From: Gammaproteobacteria bacterium
GTDB lineage: Bacteria; Pseudomonadota; Gammaproteobacteria; Pseudomonadales; Azotimanducaceae
NCBI GenBank assembly: GCA_020832085.1
Contig: JAFIFJ010000134.1
Span: 44,023-108,022 of the forward strand
DNA length: 64,000 nucleotides
Direction of reading: 5' to 3'
A program made the translations under genes and the position numbers. The notes beneath the pieces are model-generated. The model had not been told where the DNA came from. It saw nothing but the letters and a program-made list of their open reading frames with translations, and made no database searches. Below are positions 8,147-16,536 of this stretch, piece after piece (position 1 is the stretch's first letter; each line of letters opens with the position of its first letter).

Positions 8147-9039
8147 CTTACGGCGGCCGCGCTGAACAGCAGCAGCGCCAGCCAGATCAATCCGAAGGTC
8201 CACCATTGTGTCGTGGCAAAGGGCTCAGCGAACACCCACACCGCCAGCGCGAACTGTATCGACGGGGCCAGGTACTGAAAGAAGCCCAGGGAACCCAGCG
8301 AGAGCCGATTGGCGGCGGCAGCGAAGCACAAAAGCGGCAGCATGGTGATGGGCCCGGCCAGGAACAGTTTGCCGTTGTCGGCCAGCCCCGGCGGGAACAT
8401 ACCGCCGCCCTGGGCGCCGTGCCATGCGAGCCAGATGAGGGCCAGCGGCAGCAGCATCCAGGTTTCGACCGTGAGGCCGGTAAAGGCATCCACCCCCAGA
8501 CGCTTGCGAATCAGACCGTAGAAGGCAAAGGAGAAGGCCAGCGCGAGCCCGAGCCAGGGCACGTCCCCGAAGCGGACGATCTCGTTGCCGACGCCGATGA
8601 CGGCCACGACAACGGCCAGCCCTTGCAGGGGCCGCAGGCGCTCGCCCAGAAACAGCATGCCCATCACCACACTCACCAGAGGATTGATGAAGTAGCCGAG
8701 GCTGGCTTCCAGGACCCGTTCGGAGACCACCGCATAAATGAACAGCAGCCAGTTGCCGCCGATCAGCACACCTGACAGCGCCAGCCAGCCCAGGCTGCGG
8801 GGACTGCCCAGCACCGCGCGCAGCCTGGCGCGGCCACCAATGACCAGCACCAGCGGCAACAGCAGCAGGGCCGACCACAGCACCCTGTGAGCGACGATCT
8901 GCAAGGCGCCGAAGTCGTCGATCCAACGAAAGTAAAGGGGGGCAATGCCCCAGATGCCGTAGGCCGCCGCGGCAAACAGCGAGCCGGTGACGGCCGCCCT
9001 GTCCCAACCCGGCTCGCCGATGCTCTGCCGCGGCCTCAT
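8113..9039 (-). CDS. rarD: EamA/RarD family transporter
   Basis: Ten-helix inner-membrane permease of the drug/metabolite transporter superfamily, 308 residues. It starts with the RarD-type segment YGIWGIAPLYFRWI and continues with AHRVLWSALLLLPLV, SERVLEASLGYFINPLV and LGSLGFFQYLAPSIQF, all characteristic of this subfamily. RarD substrates are not well defined. I chose ATG 9039, which has AGGGGGAG upstream, over the longer open frame to 9114. The last residues (VPNPKFAAL) are encoded inside the palindromic element, so the original C-terminus was probably altered by that insertion. Confidence 0.93.
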   Translation of the reverse strand: MRPRQSIGEPGWDRAAVTGSLFAAAAYGIWGIAPLYFRWIDDFGALQIVAHRVLWSALLLLPLVLVIGGRARLRAVLGSPRSLGWLALSGVLIGGNWLLFIYAVVSERVLEASLGYFINPLVSVVMGMLFLGERLRPLQGLAVVVAVIGVGNEIVRFGDVPWLGLALAFSFAFYGLIRKRLGVDAFTGLTVETWMLLPLALIWLAWHGAQGGGMFPPGLADNGKLFLAGPITMLPLLCFAAAANRLSLGSLGFFQYLAPSIQFALAVWVFAEPFATTQWWTFGLIWLALLLFSAAAVSSVPNPKFAAL

Positions 9040-9160
9040 GGTCACCTGACTCCCCCTGCTGCAGCGCGCAGCATACCCAAAGTTGGTGGACGGAAGCTGC
9101 ACGATCCCGTTCAATCACCGCTGGCCCACAGCGGGTTCGAAGACATCAGGGAGCTGGCGC

Positions 9161-9988
9161 GTGGCGACGAGCAATCAGGAGCAGATCGACTACTGGAACG
9201 GCGAGGCGGGCACGACCTGGGTCGAGGCCCAGGAACGCCTCGATGGCCTGCTTGCGCCTATTTCTGCCGAGCTGATCGAGCGCGCCGCCGTCACCGACGC
9301 CGATCGCGTACTCGACATCGGCTGCGGCTGCGGGCAGACCAGCATCGAGCTGGCGCGCCGGGGTGCCACGGTCTGGGGCATCGATATCTCCGGCCCCATG
9401 CTGGCCCGTGCGCGCCAGCGCGCGGCAAACGCAGAGCGGGTCCGGTTCTCGCTGCTCGATGCCGCCAGCGCCGACTTCGCACCCGAGCACACGCTGCTGT
9501 TCTCCCGTTTCGGCGTCATGTTCTTTGCCGATCCCATCGCCGCCTTCAGCAACCTGCACGGCGCCCTCGTTGCCGACGGCCGACTCTGTTTCGTCTGCTG
9601 GCAGGCACCGAGGGAGAATCCATGGATGGCGGTTGCCGGCCGCGCGGTGCAGCCCTTCCTGCCGGTGCCGGAGGTCGAACCCGATCCCAGGGCACCGGGA
9701 CCCTTTGCCTTTGCCGAGCCCGACTATGTCCGCGACATCCTCACCCGGGCCGGCTTCAGCAGCATCGAACTGCAGTCCATCCACCCGACCCTGCACGTGG
9801 CTGACACCCTCGACGAAGCGATCGAGTTCCAGGGCCGGGTGGGACCGGTGGCCAGGGCACTGGCTGAACTTCAAGGCGAAGCACGGCAGGCAGCACTGGC
9901 CGCGGCCCGGGAGGCGCTGTCTGGCCACATGACCGAGGCCGGCCTCGACCTCGCAGCGGCCTGCTGGATCGTCACGGCCAGACCCTGA
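9161..9988 (+). CDS. class I SAM-dependent methyltransferase
   Basis: Rossmann-fold methyltransferase, 275 residues. Motif I reads VLDIGCGCGQTSIELA, followed by the acidic residue in WGIDISGPM; LLFSRFGVMFF fits the motif II region. The opening QIDYWNGEAGTTWV is typical of UbiE-like or methyltransf_25 enzymes that use small substrates. I prefer the GTG start at 9161, preceded by CAGGGAG, over an upstream ATG at 9083 whose leader is not protein-like. The substrate is unknown. It diverges from rarD. Confidence 0.88.
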   Translation: MATSNQEQIDYWNGEAGTTWVEAQERLDGLLAPISAELIERAAVTDADRVLDIGCGCGQTSIELARRGATVWGIDISGPMLARARQRAANAERVRFSLLDAASADFAPEHTLLFSRFGVMFFADPIAAFSNLHGALVADGRLCFVCWQAPRENPWMAVAGRAVQPFLPVPEVEPDPRAPGPFAFAEPDYVRDILTRAGFSSIELQSIHPTLHVADTLDEAIEFQGRVGPVARALAELQGEARQAALAAAREALSGHMTEAGLDLAAACWIVTARP

Positions 9989-10001
9989 ATCCGGCTTCAC
10001 A

Positions 10002-12389
10002 TCAGCGCTGCAGGCTTTCGAGAAAGCGCAGCAGCACCTCGATGCTGGCTTCAGCCTGCTCCGGTGCCACCTCGCCACGTCCGAAGAAATCACCCCACAC
10101 CGGCATGCCGGATCGCCCATGGGCTTCCCGCATGGACCGCCCGTCGATGATCGCGCGGACGTAATCGCGCGGAAACTCGCCTTCGTTGCGCTCACTGAGA
10201 TAGCGCAGGTCCTTGAGGACCACGGGAAGGGCAGGTGACATCGGGCCATCGCCTTCACCATAGAGGCCATGACAGGCCGCGCAGTGATGGCCATAGAGCG
10301 TGCTGCCGGCAATCCATGCAGCATCCGGCTCGCGCTGCGCAGCAGCCTGTTTCACCACCGGTGCCGCCGCGGCGACCAGCGCCGCGACGCTGTAAAGGCG
10401 CATGGGGGTGATCAGCTCCGGCCAACGCAGCACCTCCACGGGCGTCAGGCTGGCATCGTCGACGATGACGATGGCGGACTCGGCGTCCTGGGTGTTCCAC
10501 ACCAGCAGCCAGACTTCGCTGCCGTCTGCCGAGTAGGTGGGCTGCAGTACCCGCTGGGGTCCGTCCTCGATGTCGGCCCAACCGGCAATGGGCAGGCTGC
10601 GATAGCCCTCGCCGAGCGCGTCGCGCCGGTACACCGCCACTTCCCGGCTGGCATGGCCGACATCGGCCAACGGGCTGTCGACCCACAGATGGGGTGATTT
10701 CCCATGGGTCGCGAGGAACAGCGACCCAGGGGCCGGACCTTCGATCTCCTCGATGACCGTCCACGGCGACGCGCCTGCAGGATCGACCCCCACCACGGCC
10801 AGGACATCGCTCACCAGGGAACCCGTCACCCACACCGGACCATGGTTGCCGTGCTCATAGACCACGCCGCTGCCGCCACCGGCAAAGGGCAGGGGTTGCT
10901 CTGCCACCACATGGCGCTGCTCGAGATCGAGCACCACCAGCACTCGGGTATCGGTGGGAAGCAGCAGGTAGCGGCCATCCGACGTCAGGCTGCCGGCCCG
11001 CAGGGTCGGTTCCGCTGCAAGCGTCGCCACGCTCATCGGCGGCGATTGCCCCAGCAGGCGGATCGCGCCCGTCCCACGCAACAGCGCCGCGAATTCGGGA
11101 TGCCGAGGCGAAGCGACAATGTCGCCGACGCTGGTCTCCATTGCCTCAGGGTCATCGGCTGTGTCCGCAGGCTGGCTGTCCAGCCGCTGCAGCGGTTCCA
11201 GGGTGTCGCCGTCGAGGAGCACGAACTGGGGTGGCCAGTCGGCAGCGGCCAGCAGGACCGGCTGATCCGGGTACCGCGCCGCACCCAGGGAGCGGGCTTC
11301 CAGTCCCACCCGGACCGAGGCCACCCGCTGCGGCACAGCGGCGTAGAGATCGATGAGCGTCACCATGCCGTTGCGGCTCACCACCTGCAGGTAGCGACCC
11401 GAGGCGGAAGCGGAGATCCGGTGCGGCGGCCCCTCCACGGCAATCTGCACGATGGGCTCACGGGATGCGCCATCGATGATCAGCACCGCTCCCGGATCGT
11501 GAAGGGCGACGACGAACATGTCGTTCAGGGCATGCTCGTGGGCCGGCTCGCCCGGGCGATCCGCAAGCGGTCGATGCAGCTGCCAGCTGTCGCGTATGGC
11601 GGCCATGTCGAAGGTCGCCGGGGGCGGCAGCGGGTGCTGCAGGAACAGCGCCAGATCATGAACGTCCTCGGGCGTGAGGCCCTCGGCGTCGAGCCAGGTC
11701 GGCATGCCCCGCGCGGTGCCGAAACCGATCACCTGCCGCAGATACTCCGTCCCCAGCTCGCGCATCCACTGCGGATGCAGGGGATTACCGGCGGTCCCGG
11801 TCCGAAAGACCCCGTGGCACCCGGTGCAGAACTGTTCGTAGTGCCGTTGAGCCGTGGCGTAGGCCGCCGGCGACATGGGCGGCGGCTGCCACCGTCCCGC
11901 TGGCCGCTGCAGACCGACGAGGGGCCCCGCTGCGGATTCCTCGGCGGCTGCGCGGTCATGGAAGCCGGCCACCAGATCCAAGCGCGCCGAACCCACATCT
12001 TCCATGCGCACCGGGTCCCCGCCGGGACCGAAGGCGTTGCGGATGTGGGTCAGCACCGCCGCTAAGGATTCATTTCCCAAGAAGCCGTGATCGGGCATGG
12101 CCGGGCCCACCATCTGACGATGGCTGCCACCAATGACCCGGCGGATGATCTGGCCGCTGTCGGCCCAGGCCTCCTGATCGAATTGCAGCCCCGGATAGCG
12201 CTCGTCGATGCCGCGTCCGTCCGCGCCATGACAGCCCGCGCAGTGGCGCTCGTAAAGCGCAGCACCTTCGGTGGCACTGCCCGCCGCTGCGGACGCCACC
12301 GCCGGATGTGTCCCGGTCCCGTCACAGCCGCTGAGCAGGGCAGCGAACAGCAACCCCGGCATCAGTACTGCGCGCACTCGTTGCTTCAT
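10002..12389 (-). CDS. c-c-d1-c multihaem lipoprotein, cytochrome cd1-related
   Basis: Residues 1-22 are a lipoprotein signal (FAALLSGC, Cys22), so it is exported and lipid-anchored. Two N-terminal cytochrome c domains follow: CAGCH at 50-54 with probable axial Met98, and CTGCH at 188-192 with Met229. Next comes a beta-propeller with strong likeness to the d1-haem domain of nitrite reductase NirS (NDMFVVALHDPGAVLIIDG, EARSLG, WPPQFVLLDG, GPVWVTG, GWADIEDGPQRVLQP). A third cytochrome c domain ends the protein, with CAACH at 703-707 and Met762. Compared with NirS from memory, the proximal His (near 323) and one distal His (EHGNHGPVW) are present, but the other distal His is Arg (TLRAGS). No nir biosynthesis genes are nearby. 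Electron transfer or a modified d1-type reductase are both possible. Confidence 0.85.
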   Translation of the reverse strand: MKQRVRAVLMPGLLFAALLSGCDGTGTHPAVASAAAGSATEGAALYERHCAGCHGADGRGIDERYPGLQFDQEAWADSGQIIRRVIGGSHRQMVGPAMPDHGFLGNESLAAVLTHIRNAFGPGGDPVRMEDVGSARLDLVAGFHDRAAAEESAAGPLVGLQRPAGRWQPPPMSPAAYATAQRHYEQFCTGCHGVFRTGTAGNPLHPQWMRELGTEYLRQVIGFGTARGMPTWLDAEGLTPEDVHDLALFLQHPLPPPATFDMAAIRDSWQLHRPLADRPGEPAHEHALNDMFVVALHDPGAVLIIDGASREPIVQIAVEGPPHRISASASGRYLQVVSRNGMVTLIDLYAAVPQRVASVRVGLEARSLGAARYPDQPVLLAAADWPPQFVLLDGDTLEPLQRLDSQPADTADDPEAMETSVGDIVASPRHPEFAALLRGTGAIRLLGQSPPMSVATLAAEPTLRAGSLTSDGRYLLLPTDTRVLVVLDLEQRHVVAEQPLPFAGGGSGVVYEHGNHGPVWVTGSLVSDVLAVVGVDPAGASPWTVIEEIEGPAPGSLFLATHGKSPHLWVDSPLADVGHASREVAVYRRDALGEGYRSLPIAGWADIEDGPQRVLQPTYSADGSEVWLLVWNTQDAESAIVIVDDASLTPVEVLRWPELITPMRLYSVAALVAAAAPVVKQAAAQREPDAAWIAGSTLYGHHCAACHGLYGEGDGPMSPALPVVLKDLRYLSERNEGEFPRDYVRAIIDGRSMREAHGRSGMPVWGDFFGRGEVAPEQAEASIEVLLRFLESLQR

Positions 12390-12480
12390 CACCACCACAC
12401 CCGTTCTCCGCTCAATCGGCCAGCATAGCGCCCCCGGAGGTCATCTGCCTCGCGGACGGCAATTGGGAATCAGCGCCGCC

Positions 12481-13113
12481 TCAACTCGAGGTCAGCAGGC
12501 CGCGAATCATGGGTAGGTGCCCGCGACCGACGAACAGCTTACCGGCAACCAGATAGGTGGGCACCGTGAACACGCCGCGCTCGACGAGGACTTCCTGCAG
12601 CTGCGCGAGTTCAGACCGGCCTTCACCCATGGCAAAAGTTTCGAAACCACCTGCATCCACGCCTTCCGCTGCCAGCACCGCCTGCAGTTCGGCCGGCTGC
12701 TGCAGATCCAGCGAGCCATCCCAGTGTCCCGCGAACACGGCTTCCACATAGCGCTGCGCCGCATCCGGCCCTGCCCGCCGCGCCCACAACAGGCCCAGGG
12801 ACGGCAGCGTCACGTTCGGGCGCCGATAGATGTCGCGAATAATGACGAGGCCATACAACTCAGCGTAACGCTGGATGTCACGGGCGGCATACTCGGCACG
12901 AAAGCGCCGGTGGCGCGTCCCACGACTGTCGTCTGCGGAGCGTTCGGCCGGTCGTTCAATGGGCGCCGTCATGCGCGGCAGCCAGTTCACAGTCAAGCCG
13001 AGTTCATGGGCCAATGCCGTGGTGGGCGGCACGGCCAGGAAGGCGTTTGGATTCCCGAAGTCGACGCACACCGACAGGGGCTCGGCGTCCATGGCTGCCA
13101 ACCACTCCGTCAT
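12481..13113 (-). CDS. DsbA-fold protein, HCCA isomerase-like, gene 2 of pair
   Basis: Thioredoxin-fold protein of the DsbA/2-hydroxychromene-2-carboxylate isomerase group, 210 residues. The N-terminus VCVDFGNPNAF matches the family start (VDFxSPxxxF) but has no CxxC, so it is not a thiol oxidase. The C-terminal VFTVPTYLVAGKLFVGRGHL contains the cis-Pro and the typical substrate-side loop. Its ATG overlaps the stop of the upstream paralogue by 4 bp (13110-13113), so the pair is probably translationally coupled and may form a heterodimer. No signal peptide. Likely glutathione-dependent isomerase or transferase chemistry; substrate unknown. Confidence 0.85.
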   Translation of the reverse strand: MTEWLAAMDAEPLSVCVDFGNPNAFLAVPPTTALAHELGLTVNWLPRMTAPIERPAERSADDSRGTRHRRFRAEYAARDIQRYAELYGLVIIRDIYRRPNVTLPSLGLLWARRAGPDAAQRYVEAVFAGHWDGSLDLQQPAELQAVLAAEGVDAGGFETFAMGEGRSELAQLQEVLVERGVFTVPTYLVAGKLFVGRGHLPMIRGLLTSS

Positions 13114-13820
13114 GGTGCATCCGCCTCACAGGGAAAGGCGACGTCGGGCGCCGGCCCCTCGCCACCGGTGAGCAGCCAGAACACCCGAGGCAGGTGTTCA
13201 CGGCCGAAGAACCAGTCACCGGCCTCGAGGCAGGACGGCAGGACGTAGGCCGGCACGCCGAAGATGCCGGCGTCGAAGATGGCCGCCTGCATCCGGTCGT
13301 GGTGTTCCCGCCCTTCTGCCTCGGAATAGGCCCGAAAGCCTTCCACATCGGCCCCCGCGGCGATCAGCTCCCGTTCAATTACACCCACCGCTTCGATATC
13401 CAGTTCGCGGCGCCAGAACTGCGGGTAGACCCGCTCCAGATACGCCTCGAGCACGCCATCCCCCTGCTGCTTCGCCCACAGCAGACCGATGTGGGCCAGG
13501 GAGGAATCCCAGATCTTGGTGGTGCCGCGCAGGGTATGCCCGCCCAGTGCCGCATAGCGGCGGGCATCCCGATAGGCATAGCGGACGGCATCCCATTGGC
13601 TCGCCGAGCGATTGCTCGCAATCACCTTGCCGCCGGCACCGGTCCGCGCGCTGCCCAGATAGCTCGGGATGTCCAGAGTCAGCGGCCGCCAGTCGATGTC
13701 GATACCATGGCGGGCCGCCAGCGCCCGGGTCGGGTCCCGGGCGACGAAGGCATAGGGCGACTTGATGTCGATGTAGACGATCAGCGGTCGATGGGAAGTC
13801 CAGGGGTCGAATGCCATCAT
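13110..13820 (-). CDS. DsbA-fold protein, HCCA isomerase-like, gene 1 of pair
   Basis: Paralogue of the downstream gene, 236 residues. It opens with LIVYIDIKSPYAFVARDP, the family motif with Ser in place of the catalytic cysteine, and ends with the cis-Pro region FGVPAYVLPS and DWFFGREHL. There is no CxxC. I chose the ATG at 13820, since the frame upstream of it is antisense to cysE and not protein-like. The HxxGLLWAKQQG helix is also seen in the neighbour (LGLLWARRAG), supporting gene duplication. It diverges from cysE, with a perfect dyad at 13921-13938 between them. Confidence 0.85.
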   Translation of the reverse strand: MMAFDPWTSHRPLIVYIDIKSPYAFVARDPTRALAARHGIDIDWRPLTLDIPSYLGSARTGAGGKVIASNRSASQWDAVRYAYRDARRYAALGGHTLRGTTKIWDSSLAHIGLLWAKQQGDGVLEAYLERVYPQFWRRELDIEAVGVIERELIAAGADVEGFRAYSEAEGREHHDRMQAAIFDAGIFGVPAYVLPSCLEAGDWFFGREHLPRVFWLLTGGEGPAPDVAFPCEADAP

Positions 13821-13920
13821 CGCTCTGTGCGCCCACGCGCCTCGATCACAGGATCTGCATGGTAGCGCGCCGCGCCCCTCCATAGGCCGGTCGGCGCAGC
13901 AATGATAGGGTTGCGCCGAA

Positions 13921-13938
13921 GCCGGTCCGGGGACCGGC
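13921..13938. promoter_or_regulatory. perfect 18-bp dyad between divergent genes
   Basis: GCCGGTCC-GG-GGACCGGC is an exact 8+8 inverted repeat located 23 bp upstream of the cysE start and about 100 bp upstream of the DsbA-fold pair. It could be an operator for either promoter. No known consensus was recognised, and GC-rich palindromes also arise by chance in this genome. Confidence 0.4.
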
Positions 13939-13960
13939 GACAGCACGGGACGAGGCCCAC

Positions 13961-14893
13961 ATGACCGATACCCAAGACCCTGGCCGCTGGGATCTCGCAG
14001 CCATCGTTTCCGGGCTCGCCGAGGCCCGGGAGGACTGGCGCCGTCGCCGCAGCCGCGAGCAGGATCGCGGCGATCGGGAATTCCCCTCGGTGGATCGGGT
14101 CGGCGAAGCGGTGCGCCTGTTGCGCGGCGCCCTGTTCCCGCTGCGGCTGGGGCCGTCCGATCTGCAGCGGGATGGGGAGGACTTCTACGTCGGCCACGCC
14201 CTCGACCGGGCCCTGAATGCCTTGACCGAGGAGGCCCGACTGGAGCTTTCCAACCGTCGCCTGGGCCACAGCGAACGATCGCCCGAAGAGGCTCGGACAC
14301 AGGCCCGGGAACGCATCACCGCCTTTGCCCACACCCTGCCGCAGCTGCGGCGCTTGCTCGACGAGGACGTGGAGGCCGCCTATGCCGGGGATCCTGCCGC
14401 GCGCAGCATGGACGAGGTGCTGCTGTGTTATCCCGGCATCCTCGCCCTCATTCACCACCGTCTCGCCCATCAGCTCTACCGGCTCGACCTGCCCCTGCTG
14501 GCCCGCATCATCGCCGAGCTTGCGCACTCTGAAACCGGCATCGACATCCATCCCGGCGCCACCATCGGCCACCATTTCTTCATCGACCACGGCACCGGTG
14601 TCGTCATCGGCGAAACCGCCGAGATCGGCGACAACGTCCGTCTCTATCAGGCCGTGACCCTGGGCGCGAAGCGCTTCGAAGTGGAGGCGGACGGAGCCCT
14701 GGCCAAGGGCCAGCCCCGGCATCCCATCGTCGAGGACAACGTGGTGATCTATGCCGGCGCCACCGTCCTCGGCCGGGTCACCATCGGCCGGGATTCCACC
14801 ATCGGCGGCAACGTCTGGCTGACCCGCAGCGTCCCTCCCGGCAGCCAGATCACCCAAGCCCGCTCGGAGCAGCAAGACGCCGCCGCCAGCTGA
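13961..14893 (+). CDS. cysE: serine O-acetyltransferase, EpsC type
   Basis: Transfers acetyl from acetyl-CoA to L-serine, the first step of cysteine synthesis, in the cytosol. The protein has 310 residues, with an N-terminal helical domain followed by a left-handed beta-helix of hexapeptide repeats (GIDIHPGATIGHHFFIDHG, VVIGETAEIGDNVRLYQ). The catalytic His lies in IDHGTGVVIGE and the C-terminal repeats VVIYAGATVLGRVTIG close the helix. The length and YPGILALIHHRLAH helix place it with the EpsC-like group. ATG 13961 follows GACGAGG. Its stop lies at the boundary of the tandem repeat 14892-15200. Confidence 0.94.
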   Translation: MTDTQDPGRWDLAAIVSGLAEAREDWRRRRSREQDRGDREFPSVDRVGEAVRLLRGALFPLRLGPSDLQRDGEDFYVGHALDRALNALTEEARLELSNRRLGHSERSPEEARTQARERITAFAHTLPQLRRLLDEDVEAAYAGDPAARSMDEVLLCYPGILALIHHRLAHQLYRLDLPLLARIIAELAHSETGIDIHPGATIGHHFFIDHGTGVVIGETAEIGDNVRLYQAVTLGAKRFEVEADGALAKGQPRHPIVEDNVVIYAGATVLGRVTIGRDSTIGGNVWLTRSVPPGSQITQARSEQQDAAAS

Positions 14894-15200
14894 GACTCTG
14901 CTATGGGCGCATATCGACGGAATCGAAAAGCGTCGCACGCAGCCGCCTGCAAGCTCGCAGCCTGCAGGAAGCCTTGGCGGCGCGGATGGCAATCGCTCAC
15001 TACGCTTCGCTTCGTGAGCTTCCCACAAAGGCAGCTCTTATCGGAGACTCTGCTGTGGGAGCGGACGCAGCGCAGCGTAGTCCGCGATGGCGGCGCAGCC
15101 GCCCGCACGCTCGCAGCCTGCAGCAAGTCTTCTCAGGCCGGACGGCAATCGCTCACTACGCTTCGCTGCGTGAGCTTCCCACAACAGCAGCGTCGATAGA
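14892..15200. repeat. two tandem copies of a ~152-bp palindromic repeat
   Basis: This 311-bp spacer (14894-15204) has no gene. Copy 1 starts with GAGACTCTGCT at 14892 and copy 2 with the same word at 15044. Each ends with GGCAATCGCTCACTACGCTT followed by CGCT, one variable base and CGTGAGCTTCCCACA. Copy 2 also begins with CTGTGGGAGC, so CTGTGGGAGC and CTTCCCACA act as inverted ends. The family is related to the element at 3527-3655. The first copy overlaps the stop codon of cysE. Confidence 0.85.
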
Positions 15201-15204
15201 CGTG

Positions 15205-16440
15205 TTACAGGAGATCTCCGCCGCATGCGCCGGCGGTGCTGCCGGTGGCCTTGAACGTCTTGATGACGTTGCGGCCGGTGGTCCAGCGGTGCACTTCGTC
15301 CGGGCCGTCCACCAGCCGCTGGGAGCGGATGTGGGTGTACCAGGCCGCCAGCGGGGTGTCCTGGGAGTAACCCAGGGCGCCGTGCAGCTGGATCGCCGTA
15401 TCCACCACTTTGTGAACCATGTTGGCGAGAAAGACCTTGGCGATGCCGTTCTCCTGGCGCATGTCCATCTTGCGCTCGGCCTTGTAGGCGATGTGCAGCA
15501 GCATCAGGCGGGCGATGTAGAGCTCACTGGCGCAGTCAGCGAGCATGAACTGCACCGCCTGACGCTCGTCCAGCGGCTTGCCGAAGGTGGTCCGATTGGT
15601 GACGTGGGCCGTGGCCATGTCCAGAGCCCGCTGGGCCATGGCCACGTTGTGCATGCCATGGCGCAGCCGACCATAGGCCAAACGATGCTGACCCATGTTG
15701 AAGCCCTGCCCCTCGCCGCCGAGCAGGTTCTCTGCCGGGATTTCGAGGTCCTTGATCTCCACCTCGGAGTGGCCGCCGCCGAGGATGTGGGACAGCGGGC
15801 CTTCCACGGCCATGGTCTTGATGTCGCGCTTGATGTTGTAGCCCGGGTTCGGCAGTTCGACGATGAAGGTGGAAAACTGCTGATGCCGCGGCGCATCCGG
15901 GTTGGTCTTCGCCATCACCACGGCGATGTCGGCGACGCTGGCCGCCGATGAGAACCATTTCTCCCCGTTCAGGACGTACTTGTCGTTGTCGACCTTCTCG
16001 GCCCGGGTCTGCATGCCGGTGGCATCCGCTCCCGCCGCTTTCTCGGTCATGGAGTAGCAGATCCGCTTCTCGCCATTGAGCAGCGGCTTCAGATACTTCT
16101 CCTTCTGGAAGTCGGTGCCGTGCTCGAGCAGGGTCAGCATGGTGGCGTCGTCCGGCCCCTGGGTGTTCATGGACAAGGCACCGAGGTAGCTCTCACCGAG
16201 CTCCATCTGCACCAGGGCATTGGCCAGCGGGCCCAAGCCCATGCCGCCGTGCTCCTTGGGAATGAAGGGACACCAGAGTCCCTGAGACCGGGCCTTCTTG
16301 CGCAGTTCACCGAGCAGCGTCTTGTAGTCTTCGCCCGCGAGCAGCCGCTTCTCAGCGGGGATGCACTCGTCGTGCACCCACTGCCGCACCGTCTTCCGGA
16401 TCGCCTTGGCCTCAGCCGGAATTTCGAAATCGATCGCCAT
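15205..16440 (-). CDS. acyl-CoA dehydrogenase
   Basis: FAD-dependent acyl-CoA dehydrogenase that introduces the alpha-beta double bond into acyl-CoA, 411 residues. The order is standard: N-terminal helices (AKAIRKTVRQWVHDECIPA), the central FAD/substrate motif RICYSMTEKAAGADATGM with LNGEKWFSSAASVADIAVV, and the C-terminal helix with YSQDTPLAAWYTHIRSQRLVDGPDEVHRW. The DGPDEVH end with RTTFGKPLDERQAVQFMLADC is typical of the long-chain/ACAD10-11-like group. Start at ATG 16440 follows AGGAGAGGGAAGG, a strong ribosome site. Chain length not predictable. It lies 96 bp downstream of recJ. Confidence 0.95.
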   Translation of the reverse strand: MAIDFEIPAEAKAIRKTVRQWVHDECIPAEKRLLAGEDYKTLLGELRKKARSQGLWCPFIPKEHGGMGLGPLANALVQMELGESYLGALSMNTQGPDDATMLTLLEHGTDFQKEKYLKPLLNGEKRICYSMTEKAAGADATGMQTRAEKVDNDKYVLNGEKWFSSAASVADIAVVMAKTNPDAPRHQQFSTFIVELPNPGYNIKRDIKTMAVEGPLSHILGGGHSEVEIKDLEIPAENLLGGEGQGFNMGQHRLAYGRLRHGMHNVAMAQRALDMATAHVTNRTTFGKPLDERQAVQFMLADCASELYIARLMLLHIAYKAERKMDMRQENGIAKVFLANMVHKVVDTAIQLHGALGYSQDTPLAAWYTHIRSQRLVDGPDEVHRWTTGRNVIKTFKATGSTAGACGGDLL

Positions 16441-16536
16441 GATCCCTTCCCTCTCCTGATGAACGTGACCGCCGATAGTGAGGGATTCCCGCTCCGACGC
16501 CAACTGCGCTGCCACTTCCCACGCACCCCGGCGCCG

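Noticed and set aside
12390..12480. FNR/Dnr site in front of the cd1-like gene
   Set aside because: No TTGATNNNNATCAA-like sequence was found in this short upstream region.
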